Below are positions 24,414-32,999 of a stretch of DNA of 64,000 nt, piece after piece. The stretch covers positions 4,402,001 to 4,466,000 of the forward strand of contig NZ_JBBKTU010000001.1 in assembly GCF_037892605.1 (NCBI RefSeq), written 5' to 3'. The notes under the pieces are model-generated. The model was not told the origin of the DNA, made no database searches, and was given only the letters and a program-made list of their open reading frames with translations. The DNA comes from Lacibacter sp. H407. Lineage in GTDB: Bacteria; Bacteroidota; Bacteroidia; Chitinophagales; Chitinophagaceae. A program made the translations under genes and the position numbers. Every line of letters starts with the position of its first letter. Within the stretch, counting starts at the first letter, position 1.

Positions 24414-24761
24414 TTAGCCTCCGAGTTTGTTGATGATAGCTGAAAGTATCTTGCGGATTTGTTCAGCTTCATCAATTAGCCAGCTTCTTTCAGTTTCTGC
24501 GTGCGCATTTCCATAAGTCAGTATTAGTCGCAGCCATTGAATGGACTCTTTGGCCTCACGTCGGGATATTTTTAATTTCATCTTCTCGTCGGCTTTGCCC
24601 AAATCATCTGAAGCTTCAATATAGTTGGCCGAAACCGACCCACTTGATCGTACCAGTTGCTTAATGTACTCTGTGTTGACAATATCCCATTTTACTGAAC
24701 AACAAAAATCCCGGCTTCGTTCAGCAAAGTTGTAAAAGCGTGTTTCCAATTCAAGCGACAT
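24414..24761 (-). CDS. Four-helix-bundle protein (23S rRNA-intervening-sequence / S23 family)
   Basis: A 115-residue all-helical protein: helix 1 LELETRFYNFAERSRDFC, helix 2 EYIKQLVRSSGSVSANYIEA, helix 3 DEKMKLKISRREAKESIQWLRLIL, helix 4 LIDEAEQIRKILSAIINKL. SANYIEA and the REAKES-x-x-W-L segment are typical of the S23/IVS family, first noticed in rRNA intervening sequences and structurally related to the Avd accessory protein of diversity-generating retroelements. No reverse transcriptase is present here. The gene sits inside the pyrR-pyrB interval and is flanked by CAAG heptamer arrays in opposite orientations. Function is unknown; nucleic-acid binding is plausible. Confidence 0.88.
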   Translation of the reverse strand: MSLELETRFYNFAERSRDFCCSVKWDIVNTEYIKQLVRSSGSVSANYIEASDDLGKADEKMKLKISRREAKESIQWLRLILTYGNAHAETERSWLIDEAEQIRKILSAIINKLGG

Positions 24762-24808
24762 CGATTAATGTATTATGTGGTTACAATTACTTTAACTGAT
24801 CGAGCTAT

Positions 24809-24840
24809 ACTTGTGCCTTGAACCTTGATTCTTGTGCCTT
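24809..24840 (-). repeat. Heptamer array (CTTGnnn), right flank of four-helix-bundle gene
   Basis: CTTGTGC-CTTGAAC-CTTGATT-CTTGTGC: four heptamers that are the reverse complement of the array at 24262, so the gene between is framed by inverted arrays. The tract abuts the pyrR stop codon. Confidence 0.85.
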
Positions 24841-25348
24841 ATAAGAGTACGACCTCCGGTTTTTCCCAATCAACGGTTACTTTTTGGCTCAGGATGGAGT
24901 CGATGGTTTTGCCGGTATAATCGGGCTGGATGGGTAGCTGGCGGTTGAAACGGCGATCGACCAATACGCAGAGCTCTACTTTGGATGCACGGCCGAAATC
25001 GAGTAAAGCATCCATTGCGGCACGGATGGTGCGGCCGGTGTACAGCACATCATCGATGAGGATCACATTTTTATTTTCGATGCTAAACTGGATCGTAGTT
25101 TGATTGGCCACATGCAATTCCTTGTGCACATCATCACGGTAAAACGTAATGTCGAGTTTGCCGTATTGCAGTTTTACATCGGGGTAATTTTCCCGGATCG
25201 CTGCCACAATTCTATCAGCAAGGAATACACCTCTCGGTTGCAGGCCCACGATAACGGTATCGGTAAACGGGTAATGATTTTCGATCAACTGATGACTGAG
25301 CCGCTGTATGGTGAGTTGTAACTGTTCGTTTGATAAGATGGTCTTCAC
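24839..25348 (-). CDS. pyrR: PyrR-type pyrimidine regulator / uracil phosphoribosyltransferase
   Basis: A phosphoribosyltransferase-fold protein with the PRPP-binding motif NVILIDDVLYTGRTIRAAMDAL and PyrR-like features (VIVGLQPRGVFLADRI, LDITFYRDDVHKE). The reading frame extends upstream to 25534, but the GTG at 25348 (VKTILSNEQLQ) gives 170 residues, close to the usual 175-180, and removes a basic stretch antisense to the divergent gene. PyrR binds uridine nucleotides and in other phyla regulates pyr mRNA; whether it does so here is not shown. Its stop codon touches a heptamer array. Confidence 0.9.
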   Translation of the reverse strand: MKTILSNEQLQLTIQRLSHQLIENHYPFTDTVIVGLQPRGVFLADRIVAAIRENYPDVKLQYGKLDITFYRDDVHKELHVANQTTIQFSIENKNVILIDDVLYTGRTIRAAMDALLDFGRASKVELCVLVDRRFNRQLPIQPDYTGKTIDSILSQKVTVDWEKPEVVLL

Positions 25349-25406
25349 TACTCGTAAATTTTGATAAAAATAAACACTTCGTGGTAAAATCCTTAAATTG
25401 GTTTTG

Positions 25407-26105
25407 ATGCAATTGCTCAAACGCTTTGTAAGGCTTCTTCTGTTTTTTGTACAGCTCCTGGCCGATCTGCTGCTGCTGTATGTTTGCTTCGCCTTGATCG
25501 GTTGTTTTTGGCCGAGAAATAAAGATGAGATCAAACAGAGCAGCGGTATTCCATTACTGATTCACGGCGATGGATTTCATACCGAATTGTATTTGCCGGT
25601 TGAGGATTCACTGCACATCATTAACTGGATGGATTGGTTTGATGACAGTACCATGCGCAGTAAACACAGCGACCGGAAGCTGATCAGTTTTGCATGGGCC
25701 GATGAGGACTGGATGACAGAAGTTGCGCAGAAAAGAGCACACCGTGTTTCAACCATAGCTGAAATTATGTTGAAGCCCGGCAACAGCAGTGTAATGCACA
25801 TTCAATGGCGGGATACAGTATGGCCCTTGAAACTACCGGTTACGGTGAAGCGCTTTTTATCATTTGATCAGTACCTGGAACTGATCGATTATATTCAATC
25901 AGGTTTTGTAACGGAAAAGCGAAAACCAGTGATCCAATCGTACAAAGGATTTTATGGCTACGATTATTTTTACAGATCAACTTTCAATTACAATCTTTTT
26001 ACCACCTGTAATCAATGGACGGGCAATGCACTCCATGCATGTGGTATCCGTACTGCACTCTTTTCTCCATTTGGCTGGAGCATATTTTATCAACTAAAAA
26101 AATAG
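25407..26105 (+). CDS. DUF2459 (TIGR02117-like) membrane-anchored protein
   Basis: An N-terminal hydrophobic helix (about residues 5-30) anchors a soluble domain of about 195 residues. IHGDGFHTELYLPV and the C-terminal TTCNQWTGNALHACGIRTALFSPF match the DUF2459 family, known from urease-region conserved hypothetical proteins. The conserved His and Cys residues (GFHTE; TCNQW) suggest a papain-like/NlpC-type catalytic pair, which is inference. The ATG at 25407 is chosen over TTG at 25398. It is transcribed divergently from pyrR with about 58 bp between. Confidence 0.8.
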   Translation: MQLLKRFVRLLLFFVQLLADLLLLYVCFALIGCFWPRNKDEIKQSSGIPLLIHGDGFHTELYLPVEDSLHIINWMDWFDDSTMRSKHSDRKLISFAWADEDWMTEVAQKRAHRVSTIAEIMLKPGNSSVMHIQWRDTVWPLKLPVTVKRFLSFDQYLELIDYIQSGFVTEKRKPVIQSYKGFYGYDYFYRSTFNYNLFTTCNQWTGNALHACGIRTALFSPFGWSIFYQLKK

Positions 26106-26134
26106 AGCTGCATGCACAAGTGCACACAGCTCTT
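26094..26134 (-). terminator. Terminator of the outer-membrane protein gene
   Basis: AGAGCTG (26104-26110) pairs with CAGCTCT (26127-26133), with an inner TGCAC/GTGCA stem. On the minus strand it is followed by ATTTTTTTAG, 18 bp after the stop of the gene at 26152. It overlaps the 3' end of the convergent DUF2459 gene. Confidence 0.7.
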
Positions 26135-26151
26135 CGTTCTTCATGGGTCGA

Positions 26152-26724
26152 CTAATACTTATGTCTGAAGACATAAAATAAACCCACCTGGAACCCTCTG
26201 TTATATAGATCTGTTGGACCACCATCATTGATGCGGGTGATGCCATGGTTGTAACGTCCGTCAATACCAAGTCCCGATTCACCTACATAACTGGCACCAA
26301 TTGTCCAGCCAAGTTCAGCTGTTTTAAAAGAGCTTTTTACATCGGTCTTTGTATCGCCTTGTTTAATATTTGCTGCTGCTAATATTCCCAACTGAGGTCC
26401 TGTTTGAATTCGGAACCCTTTATCAAACATATACTGCAACTGCACAGGCACATTGATATAATCGAGTTTAACTTTTGCATTGTTTGCCTGCGCACCCTGA
26501 CCTGAATACATGATCTCAGGCTGTATGGCCCATGATTTATTTAAGTGAATATGAGCCAATCCGCCGGCATAAAATCCTGCTTTTGTTTCGTAGTTAACAT
26601 CAGGAGAACTGGCAAGATTTGTAATGTTGACCCCGCCTTTTAATCCATAATGTACGTTACTCTTGTGTTGTGCATGTGCAAAGCCTGCCAATAATAATGC
26701 TCCTGAAAAGATTAATAGTTTCAT
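26152..26724 (-). CDS. Porin-family outer membrane beta-barrel protein
   Basis: The ATG at 26724 gives a signal peptide (MKLLIFSGALLLAGFAHAQ). The 170-residue mature part alternates amphipathic strands: YGLKGGVNITNL, KAGFYAGGLAHIHL, WAIQPEIMYSGQGAQ, YINVPVQLQYMF, FRIQTGPQLGILAAA, and ends FQVGLFYVFRHKY with a C-terminal aromatic-rich strand. This is the PF13568-type eight-strand barrel common in Bacteroidota. Its role is unknown. A terminator follows. Confidence 0.88.
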   Translation of the reverse strand: MKLLIFSGALLLAGFAHAQHKSNVHYGLKGGVNITNLASSPDVNYETKAGFYAGGLAHIHLNKSWAIQPEIMYSGQGAQANNAKVKLDYINVPVQLQYMFDKGFRIQTGPQLGILAAANIKQGDTKTDVKSSFKTAELGWTIGASYVGESGLGIDGRYNHGITRINDGGPTDLYNRGFQVGLFYVFRHKY

Positions 26725-26966
26725 CTGAATATTTTTTAGTGTTATAGTCAAATGTTATACGCCACAAAATCCTTCAGTTGTACCTGATACAACAATGAAC
26801 AATACAATGGCGCATTCCATCGTAACTGATTTTGATTCTACACTCCCGTGCACGGAGACGACTATCCTCTTTAAAAAACCGTGCCAAAACATGTATCAGA
26901 CCGATAGCAACATCGCTATCAACGTGTTTAATGAACTGATTTTTAGCGAAAAAAGCGGTGCATAAA

Positions 26967-26993
26967 AAAAGCCACCGAACATGGTGGCTTTTA
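26967..26993 (-). terminator. Terminator of pruA
   Basis: AAAAGCCACC pairs with GGTGGCTTTT around a 6-nt loop; on the minus strand the stem is followed by a run of T. It lies 18 bp after the pruA stop codon. Confidence 0.88.
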
Positions 26994-27010
26994 CTAAAAA
27001 GAATGATTTT

Positions 27011-28642
27011 CTATTCTTCACCCAAAAACGGATAACGGTAATCTGTTGGCGGGTTAAATGTTTCTTTAATTGTTCTTGCACTCAACCAACGATATAAATT
27101 CAAAATACTTCCTGCCTTATCGTTGGTACCACTTGCTCTTGCTCCACCAAATGGTTGTTGACCAACTACTGCACCTGTTGGTTTATCGTTGATATAAAAA
27201 TTACCGGCGCAGTTGCGAAGCTTTGCTGTTGCCAGTTCCACTGCATCACGATCCTGTGAAATCACCGCACCTGTTAATGCATAAGGTGAAGTTGTATCAA
27301 CCAATTCCAATGCACGTTCAAAACTGTTTGCCGGATATACGTACACTGTTAGTACCGGCCCAAAGATCTCTTCGCACATCGTTACATATTTCGGGCTCTT
27401 AGCTTCAATTACCGTTGGCTGTACAAAGTATCCTTCTTTTTTATCACACTTCCCTCCTACCCATATTTCTGCTTTCTCATCTTTCTTTGCATTGTCGATG
27501 TAGCGTTTGATATTATCAAAACTCTTTTCATCGATCACTGCATTAATAAAATTGGAGAAATTTTCTACCGTTCCCATTTTGAAACTCTTCACTCCGGCAA
27601 TCAATTTCTTCTTTACTTCTTCAGCAATATTACTTGGAATATATGCTCTTGATGCGGCTGAACATTTTTGTCCCTGGTATTCAAATGCACCACGTAACAA
27701 AGCTGTTACCACCACATCAGGATCTGCACTCTTATGTGCTAATACAAAATCCTTTCCACCTGTTTCACCAACGATACGTGGATAGCTGCGGTACATACCC
27801 ATGTTCTTTCCAATGGTTTCCCACATATTGTTGAACACACCTGTTGAACCGGTGAAATGCACACCGGCAAAATCTTTGTGATTGAAACATACTTTACCAA
27901 CCGTTGGTCCATCAACATAAATAAGGTTAATAACACCATCAGGTAAGCCTGCTTCCTTCAATACACGCATGATCATTTGTGCACTGTACACTTCTGTATT
28001 CGCAGGTTTCCAAACCACCACATTACCACACATGGCAGCACTAGTTGGGAGGTTACCAGCAATAGCTGTAAAGTTGAATGGTGTTACTGCCAAAACAAAA
28101 CCTTCGAGCGGACGGTATTCCATACGGTTATGCATACCTGCACCACTGATCGGTTGCTGACGATAAATATCACTTAAGAAATGGACGTTGAATCGAAGAA
28201 AGTCGATGATCTCACATGCACTGTCGATCTCTGCCTGGTACACATTTTTGCTTTGTCCCAGCATGGTTGTACCATTCATGTACGGACGATACTTGGTAGC
28301 GATAAGATCAGCAGCACGCAGGAAAATATTTGCACGGCTTTCCCAACTCATATTGGCCCAGCTTTCTTTTGCTGCTAATGCTGCATCAATTGCCTGTTGA
28401 ACATGTTTCTCTTCACCTTCATGAAAATAACCGAGTACATGCTTGTGTTCATGCGGCGGTCGCATGGCATGTTTTTTATTTGTACGAACTTCTTTGTTAC
28501 CGATGTACATAGGCACATCGATCTCTGTACTTATTAATTCAGCTAATACTTCTTTTAAGCGTTTCTTTTCTGCTGAACCGGGAGCATAGTTTAATACTGG
28601 CTCATTCACCGGTAAAGGATAGTTGAAATAACCTAAGTTCAT
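27011..28642 (-). CDS. pruA: L-glutamate gamma-semialdehyde dehydrogenase (1-pyrroline-5-carboxylate dehydrogenase)
   Basis: Oxidises glutamate semialdehyde to glutamate with NAD+, the second step of proline catabolism. The 543-residue length and the long N-terminal extension match the stand-alone P5C dehydrogenase group. Catalytic motifs are VTPFNFTAIAGNLP, the glutamate general base in RIVGETGGKDFVLAH, and the nucleophile Cys in FEYQGQKCSAASRAYIP; GPVLTVYVYP is the late aldehyde-dehydrogenase signature. Proline dehydrogenase is not in the window. It starts 25 bp after the prfB stop and may be cotranscribed. Confidence 0.95.
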   Translation of the reverse strand: MNLGYFNYPLPVNEPVLNYAPGSAEKKRLKEVLAELISTEIDVPMYIGNKEVRTNKKHAMRPPHEHKHVLGYFHEGEEKHVQQAIDAALAAKESWANMSWESRANIFLRAADLIATKYRPYMNGTTMLGQSKNVYQAEIDSACEIIDFLRFNVHFLSDIYRQQPISGAGMHNRMEYRPLEGFVLAVTPFNFTAIAGNLPTSAAMCGNVVVWKPANTEVYSAQMIMRVLKEAGLPDGVINLIYVDGPTVGKVCFNHKDFAGVHFTGSTGVFNNMWETIGKNMGMYRSYPRIVGETGGKDFVLAHKSADPDVVVTALLRGAFEYQGQKCSAASRAYIPSNIAEEVKKKLIAGVKSFKMGTVENFSNFINAVIDEKSFDNIKRYIDNAKKDEKAEIWVGGKCDKKEGYFVQPTVIEAKSPKYVTMCEEIFGPVLTVYVYPANSFERALELVDTTSPYALTGAVISQDRDAVELATAKLRNCAGNFYINDKPTGAVVGQQPFGGARASGTNDKAGSILNLYRWLSARTIKETFNPPTDYRYPFLGEE

Positions 28643-28667
28643 AAGAGATAATTTGAAAATTAGTTAA

Positions 28668-29763
28668 TTACTTCGCTTCTGTTTCTTTCTCGTTCATCAA
28701 ATAGGCTTTGATAAATCCATCGAGTTCACCGTCCATTACCGGACCCACATTGCCCACTTCATAATCGGTACGATGATCTTTGATCATTTTGTACGGATGG
28801 AACACATAGCTGCGTATCTGGCTGCCCCACTCGATCTTTTTCTTCTTTGCATTAGTAGCATCCTTCAACTCATTCCGCTTTTGCAGTTCCATTTCATACA
28901 ACCGGCTCTTCAACATCTGCATCGCCAGTTCACGGTTACCCAGCTGACTTCTGTCTTGCTGACAAACCACCACAATACCTGTTGGAATATGCGTTAACTG
29001 TACTTTCGTTTCTACTTTGTTTACGTTCTGTCCACCCGCACCACCACTTCGTGATGTTTCCATTTTTACATCCGCCGGATTGATCTCGATTGTAATTGTA
29101 TCATCCACTAACGGATACACATACACGCTTACAAACGAAGTATGCCGTCTTGCATTACTATCAAAAGGTGATATACGAACCAACCGATGCACACCACTTT
29201 CAGCTTTCAGAAAACCGTAGGCAAACGGACCTTCAAACTGGTAGGTACAGGTTTTAATACCGGCACCATCCCCATCCTGCCAATCCATTTCGGTTACTTT
29301 CCAGCCCTGCTTTTCGCCATACATGCGATACATCCGTGCAAGCATTTCGGCCCAATCCTGGCTTTCCGTTCCACCGGCACCGGAGTTGATCTGTAAAACT
29401 GCGGGTAATTCGTCTTCGGGTTGATTAAGCGTGCTTTTAAATTCCGCATCTTCAATTGCATTCACTGCATTCTCGTATGCTTCTTTTGTTTCTTCTTCTG
29501 TAGCATCACCTGCTTTCCAGAATTCAAACAGCACAGCAAAATCTTCAACGGCAGAATTGGTATCCTCATAAAGTTTTACCCAATACTCGTTGTTCTTCGT
29601 CTCCTTTAAAATTTCGGTTGCCCGCTTATTATCGTCCCAGAAACCGGGACTTAGAGAGAGTTGCTTGTCTTCTGCGATTTTATATAGTCGGTTCTCGACG
29701 TCAAAGAAACCTCCTCAGGACAAGTATGCGTTCCCTTATATCGTTTAATTTTTCTAATGTCAT
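28668..29763 (-). CDS. prfB: Peptide chain release factor 2 (programmed +1 frameshift)
   Basis: Recognises UGA and UAA stop codons and triggers peptide release. The gene is read in two frames: ATG at 29763 opens 20 codons ([13 protein letters not shown]...) ending in CTT before an in-frame TGA at 29703-29701; after a +1 shift translation continues from GAC at 29702 ([16 protein letters not shown]) to 28668. The full product is about 364 residues, the normal RF2 length. The GGQ peptidyl-hydrolase motif ([14 protein letters not shown]) is present and the anticodon-mimic loop (SPF, as in [14 protein letters not shown]) fits RF2. The shift site makes the gene autoregulatory. Confidence 0.96.
29700..29715 (-). 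promoter_or_regulatory. RF2 programmed +1 frameshift site
   Basis: On the coding strand: AGGAGG (Shine-Dalgarno-like, 29715-29710), TTT spacer, CTT slippery codon, TGA stop, C. The spacing of three bases between the AGGAGG and CTT and the TGA-C context match the classical prfB site. Low RF2 slows termination at this TGA and favours the shift. Confidence 0.95.
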
Positions 29764-29862
29764 AAGGTTGCAAATGTAAGGAGTTTAAGGGAGTTTCCGT
29801 TTGGAACCGTTTGCGCAAACCAAAACCTGAAGCAAGATTGTTTTTCGTAATTTGCCAACCGA

Positions 29863-31791
29863 TTGATTACACAGGATACCATACAACAAATTCTCAGCCG
29901 CATCGATATCATTGAGATCGTAGGCGGCTTTGTGAAACTGAAAAAAAGAGGCACCAGTTATCTCGGTCTTTGTCCGTTTCATAATGAGAAAACACCTTCG
30001 TTCACAGTTTCGCCTACCAAAGAAATTTACAAATGTTTTGGATGTGGCCGCAGCGGCAATGCTGTGAGCTTTCTCATGGAGCATGAGAAGTACAGTTATG
30101 TAGATGCCCTGCGCTATCTGGCAGCGAAATACAACGTAACCGTTGAGGAAACCTATTCTTCACCGGAAGTGGTGCAACAACGGCAAACTGCCGACAGTCT
30201 ACATATCATTAATTCGTTTGCACAACAGTTTTTTAGTCAGCAATTGTTTGAAACGGAAGAAGGAACATCCGTTGCATTAACGTATTTGAAAGAACGTGGT
30301 TTCCGTGAAGAGGTGATCAGGAAATTTCAGATCGGTTATTCACCACGGCAACGGGATGCATTTACAAGTGAAGCCATCAAACAACAATACAACCCGGAGT
30401 TACTTACCAAAACAGGATTAGTAGCGGAACGTAATGGTGAGTTGATGGACAACTACCGTGAGCGAATCATTTTTCCTGTACACAACAGCACCGGAAAAGT
30501 AATCGGCTTTGGTGCACGTATCATTGGCAAAAAAGAAAATGCACCGAAGTACATCAATACACCGGAAAATGAGATTTATGTAAAAAGTAAAATTCTTTAC
30601 GGTACTTATTTTGCACGACAGGCGATTGATAAGAATGATGAATGTTTATTGGTGGAAGGTTATACCGATGTTGTTTCGTTGCACCAGGCCGGTATTGAAA
30701 ATGTGGTAGCAAGTGGTGGTACATCGCTTACACCTGATCAATTGCGATTGATCAAAAAATACAGTAACAATCTTACCATTTTGTATGATGGTGATGCAGC
30801 CGGGGTAAAAGCTGCCATGCGTGGTTTAGATCTTGCACTGGAAGAAGGCTTGAATGTAAATCTTGTATTGATTCCTGATAAAGAAGATCCGGACAGTTAT
30901 GTAAATAAAGTGGGTGCTTCCGGTTTTATTGAGTTCATCAAACAAAATAAAAAAGACGTTATTCTTTTTCAGCTGGAAGTAATGCTGAAAGATGCGGGCA
31001 ATGATACTACGAAGAAAGCTGCAGCCGTAAATACGATCGCAGAAAGCATCAGTCGTATTAACAAGGTTGAAGACTTTACCCGTCAGCAGGATTACATTCA
31101 TAAAAGTGCAGAACTGTTACGCATCGATGAAACAGGTTTGCATGCATTGGTCAATAAGTTCATTCGTGAACGTGTTACCAAGTTTGAACAGAAAGCACAA
31201 CAAACTGCAGACATGCCACCGGATATGCCGGTATATGAGGATGGCATTGGTGATACAGCAGAATTGTTCACAACGGATGAACAACATGAACGTGCACTCG
31301 TTCGATGCCTGCTTGATTTTGGTTTGATGCCGTGGGATGAAACACAAACGGTTGCTCAATACATCATGGCAGAAGCGGATGAATGGGAAATGATCGACCA
31401 TCCGGACCTGCAACAGATCACGGCGCAATACAAACAATGGCTCAACGATGGGTTAGAGCCGAATATGAAAAACTTTTTGTTTCATGAAGATCAAACGCTT
31501 AGTAAAAATGTAGTTGCCTTAGCTGATTTCAGTGAAGAGCTCAGCCCGAACTGGATCCGGATTTACGAAAAGCCATTTGCTACAAGAGAAGAAATGTACA
31601 TGCAGGAAGTATTATCGGTTGTTACGTATCTGAAACTGCGTAAGATCAAAAAAATGATGGATGAAAACCAGCGTGATATGGAACGTCCGCATACTTCGGA
31701 AGAGCTGGTAACACTTATTAAAACACATCAGCATTTAAAACAACTGGAAATGGCGCTCACCAAAGAAATGGGCACAGTGATTTTTCGTTGA
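29863..31791 (+). CDS. dnaG: DNA primase
   Basis: Makes RNA primers for chromosome replication. The zinc-binding domain has Cys37, His40, Cys58 and Cys61 in LCPFHNEKTPSF and YKCFGCGRSG. The TOPRIM catalytic core shows LVEGYTDVVSLHQAG and the metal-binding LYDGDAAGVKAA. A C-terminal helicase-binding region of about 200 residues follows. At 642 residues the length is typical. The start is TTG at 29863 (LITQDTIQQIL read as Met); no ATG fits before the zinc finger. It is divergent from prfB. Confidence 0.96.
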   Translation: MITQDTIQQILSRIDIIEIVGGFVKLKKRGTSYLGLCPFHNEKTPSFTVSPTKEIYKCFGCGRSGNAVSFLMEHEKYSYVDALRYLAAKYNVTVEETYSSPEVVQQRQTADSLHIINSFAQQFFSQQLFETEEGTSVALTYLKERGFREEVIRKFQIGYSPRQRDAFTSEAIKQQYNPELLTKTGLVAERNGELMDNYRERIIFPVHNSTGKVIGFGARIIGKKENAPKYINTPENEIYVKSKILYGTYFARQAIDKNDECLLVEGYTDVVSLHQAGIENVVASGGTSLTPDQLRLIKKYSNNLTILYDGDAAGVKAAMRGLDLALEEGLNVNLVLIPDKEDPDSYVNKVGASGFIEFIKQNKKDVILFQLEVMLKDAGNDTTKKAAAVNTIAESISRINKVEDFTRQQDYIHKSAELLRIDETGLHALVNKFIRERVTKFEQKAQQTADMPPDMPVYEDGIGDTAELFTTDEQHERALVRCLLDFGLMPWDETQTVAQYIMAEADEWEMIDHPDLQQITAQYKQWLNDGLEPNMKNFLFHEDQTLSKNVVALADFSEELSPNWIRIYEKPFATREEMYMQEVLSVVTYLKLRKIKKMMDENQRDMERPHTSEELVTLIKTHQHLKQLEMALTKEMGTVIFR

Positions 31792-31795
31792 CAGA

Positions 31796-32410
31796 TTAAT
31801 CCCAATCTTTTTTTCGCAGCAACCAACTCAGGAAAAAGGAACTGAGAAATCCTACTGCCGCTCCCATCAATACATCTTCTGCAAAATGCTGTCCTAAATA
31901 AATACGGGAATAACCAATGGTTACTGCAATGGCGAAGTATAAAAACTGTACAAATTTATTTCGTGTTGCGAAAGCAAGTAAGCTGAATGTGGCAAAAGCA
32001 GTGGTTGTATGTCCACTTGGAAAACTGTTCTTCCCTTTCAACAATACATCATCAACTCTGTGAATGATATCGGGATTTTGAAAATGCAATCCCGGCCTTG
32101 GTCGTGCTTCAATTCGCTTGATCGATTGTGCAAGCAAACCACTTAGTAAAAATGAAAGTAACATTAACACACCGAGCTTGCGGAAGCGGAAGAGCAACAA
32201 CACTAAACCCAGCCCGATCATAAAAATTCCATCACCGATATAGGTGAAGTATTTCAGGATCACATCTGCGGTATAAGTATGTTGGTGATTAAGCCATAAA
32301 AACACCTGCTCTTTGTTCCAGTAAAACAGGGCAGCCGCTCCCAGCAACAAAAAAAGAATCGTTGCATAGGTAAACAGATTACGTGTAGGATGGTTATACT
32401 TCCAATTCAT
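31796..32410 (-). CDS. PAP2-family membrane phosphatase
   Basis: A 204-residue protein with about six membrane helices and the three phosphatase signatures in order: SIKRIEARPRP (K-x6-R-P), FPSGHTTTAFA (P-S-G-H) and SRIYLGQHFAEDVLMG (S-R-x5-H-x3-D). These enzymes remove phosphate from lipids such as phosphatidic acid, phosphatidylglycerophosphate or undecaprenyl pyrophosphate; which one is not determinable. It ends 4 bp from the convergent dnaG stop and is preceded by the CYTH gene with a 13-bp gap. Confidence 0.9.
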   Translation of the reverse strand: MNWKYNHPTRNLFTYATILFLLLGAAALFYWNKEQVFLWLNHQHTYTADVILKYFTYIGDGIFMIGLGLVLLLFRFRKLGVLMLLSFLLSGLLAQSIKRIEARPRPGLHFQNPDIIHRVDDVLLKGKNSFPSGHTTTAFATFSLLAFATRNKFVQFLYFAIAVTIGYSRIYLGQHFAEDVLMGAAVGFLSSFFLSWLLRKKDWD

Positions 32411-32423
32411 TTCCTTTACAAAA

Positions 32424-32945
32424 CTACGTTGCTTTCAGTAACAGGTCGCTGTAAGAATGCGTTAAAAGATCAGCCGCCTGTATGTTAAATTGCTTCAGGT
32501 AATAGTCGCATTGTTCGGTAATCTTTTCAAAACCGAGTGTACCATCTTTATCAATCGCTTCTATTTCTACAAAACTGCCAAGTCCTTCCACTTCATCAAT
32601 GTGAAACTTTACATTTTCAATGAAATAAATTTCCCGTTTCTTTTTCACTACCACTTTCACACCATTGGCGTGCATCAGCAGTTCTTTTAACTGTTCACTG
32701 TTTTTTTCTACCTGCAGCAAATGCACTTCACTCAGCTTTGGACCGGCACTGTCGGCTCGTTTATAAAATATGAGTGAATTTTCAATGGCACCCTGCCGCA
32801 ATTTCAACCGACCGTTATTTGTGTGGAAGTACGTATCCGTTTGTTCATCTACTCCTTTGAAGAATGCATCTTTTTGAAGAAGATAGTTGCGGATGAAGGA
32901 CGCATCTGCACAGCGTGCTTTTATTTCAACATTCTGGTGGCTCAT
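32424..32945 (-). CDS. CYTH-domain (class IV adenylate cyclase / thiamine triphosphatase-like) protein
   Basis: The N-terminal NVEIKAR is the ExExK-type signature of the CYTH triphosphate tunnel fold (here EIKAR with a preceding VE). Further tunnel residues are in DTYFHTNNGRLKLRQG, LIFYKRADSAGPKLSEV, VVVKKKREIYFIENVKFHIDEVEGLGSFVEIEAI. Such proteins hydrolyse inorganic triphosphate or thiamine triphosphate or, in one class, make cAMP. The G-x-F-V-E-I-E ending is the usual acidic metal site. It forms a probable two-gene unit with the PAP2 gene. Confidence 0.85.
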   Translation of the reverse strand: MSHQNVEIKARCADASFIRNYLLQKDAFFKGVDEQTDTYFHTNNGRLKLRQGAIENSLIFYKRADSAGPKLSEVHLLQVEKNSEQLKELLMHANGVKVVVKKKREIYFIENVKFHIDEVEGLGSFVEIEAIDKDGTLGFEKITEQCDYYLKQFNIQAADLLTHSYSDLLLKAT

Positions 32946-32951
32946 GTAAAC

Positions 32952-32977
32952 TAAAAAGCCGCCTTTGCAGACGGCTA
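32952..32977 (-). terminator. Terminator of the gene at 33000-33446
   Basis: AGCCG / CGGCT stem with a 10-nt loop; on the minus strand it is followed by TTTTT. It lies between the stop at 33000 and the CYTH start. Confidence 0.7.
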
Positions 32978-32999
32978 GTGTAATTAGTTGGTGAACGGA

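Noticed and set aside
24414-24761. Accessory (Avd) gene of a diversity-generating retroelement
   Set aside because: The protein is of the related S23 type, but no reverse transcriptase, template repeat or variable-repeat target gene is in the window.
29701-29763. prfB appears to be broken by an in-frame TGA after 20 codons
   Set aside because: The AGGAGG-TTT-CTT-TGA-C context is the known programmed frameshift site of RF2 and the second frame continues to full length, so it is not a pseudogene.
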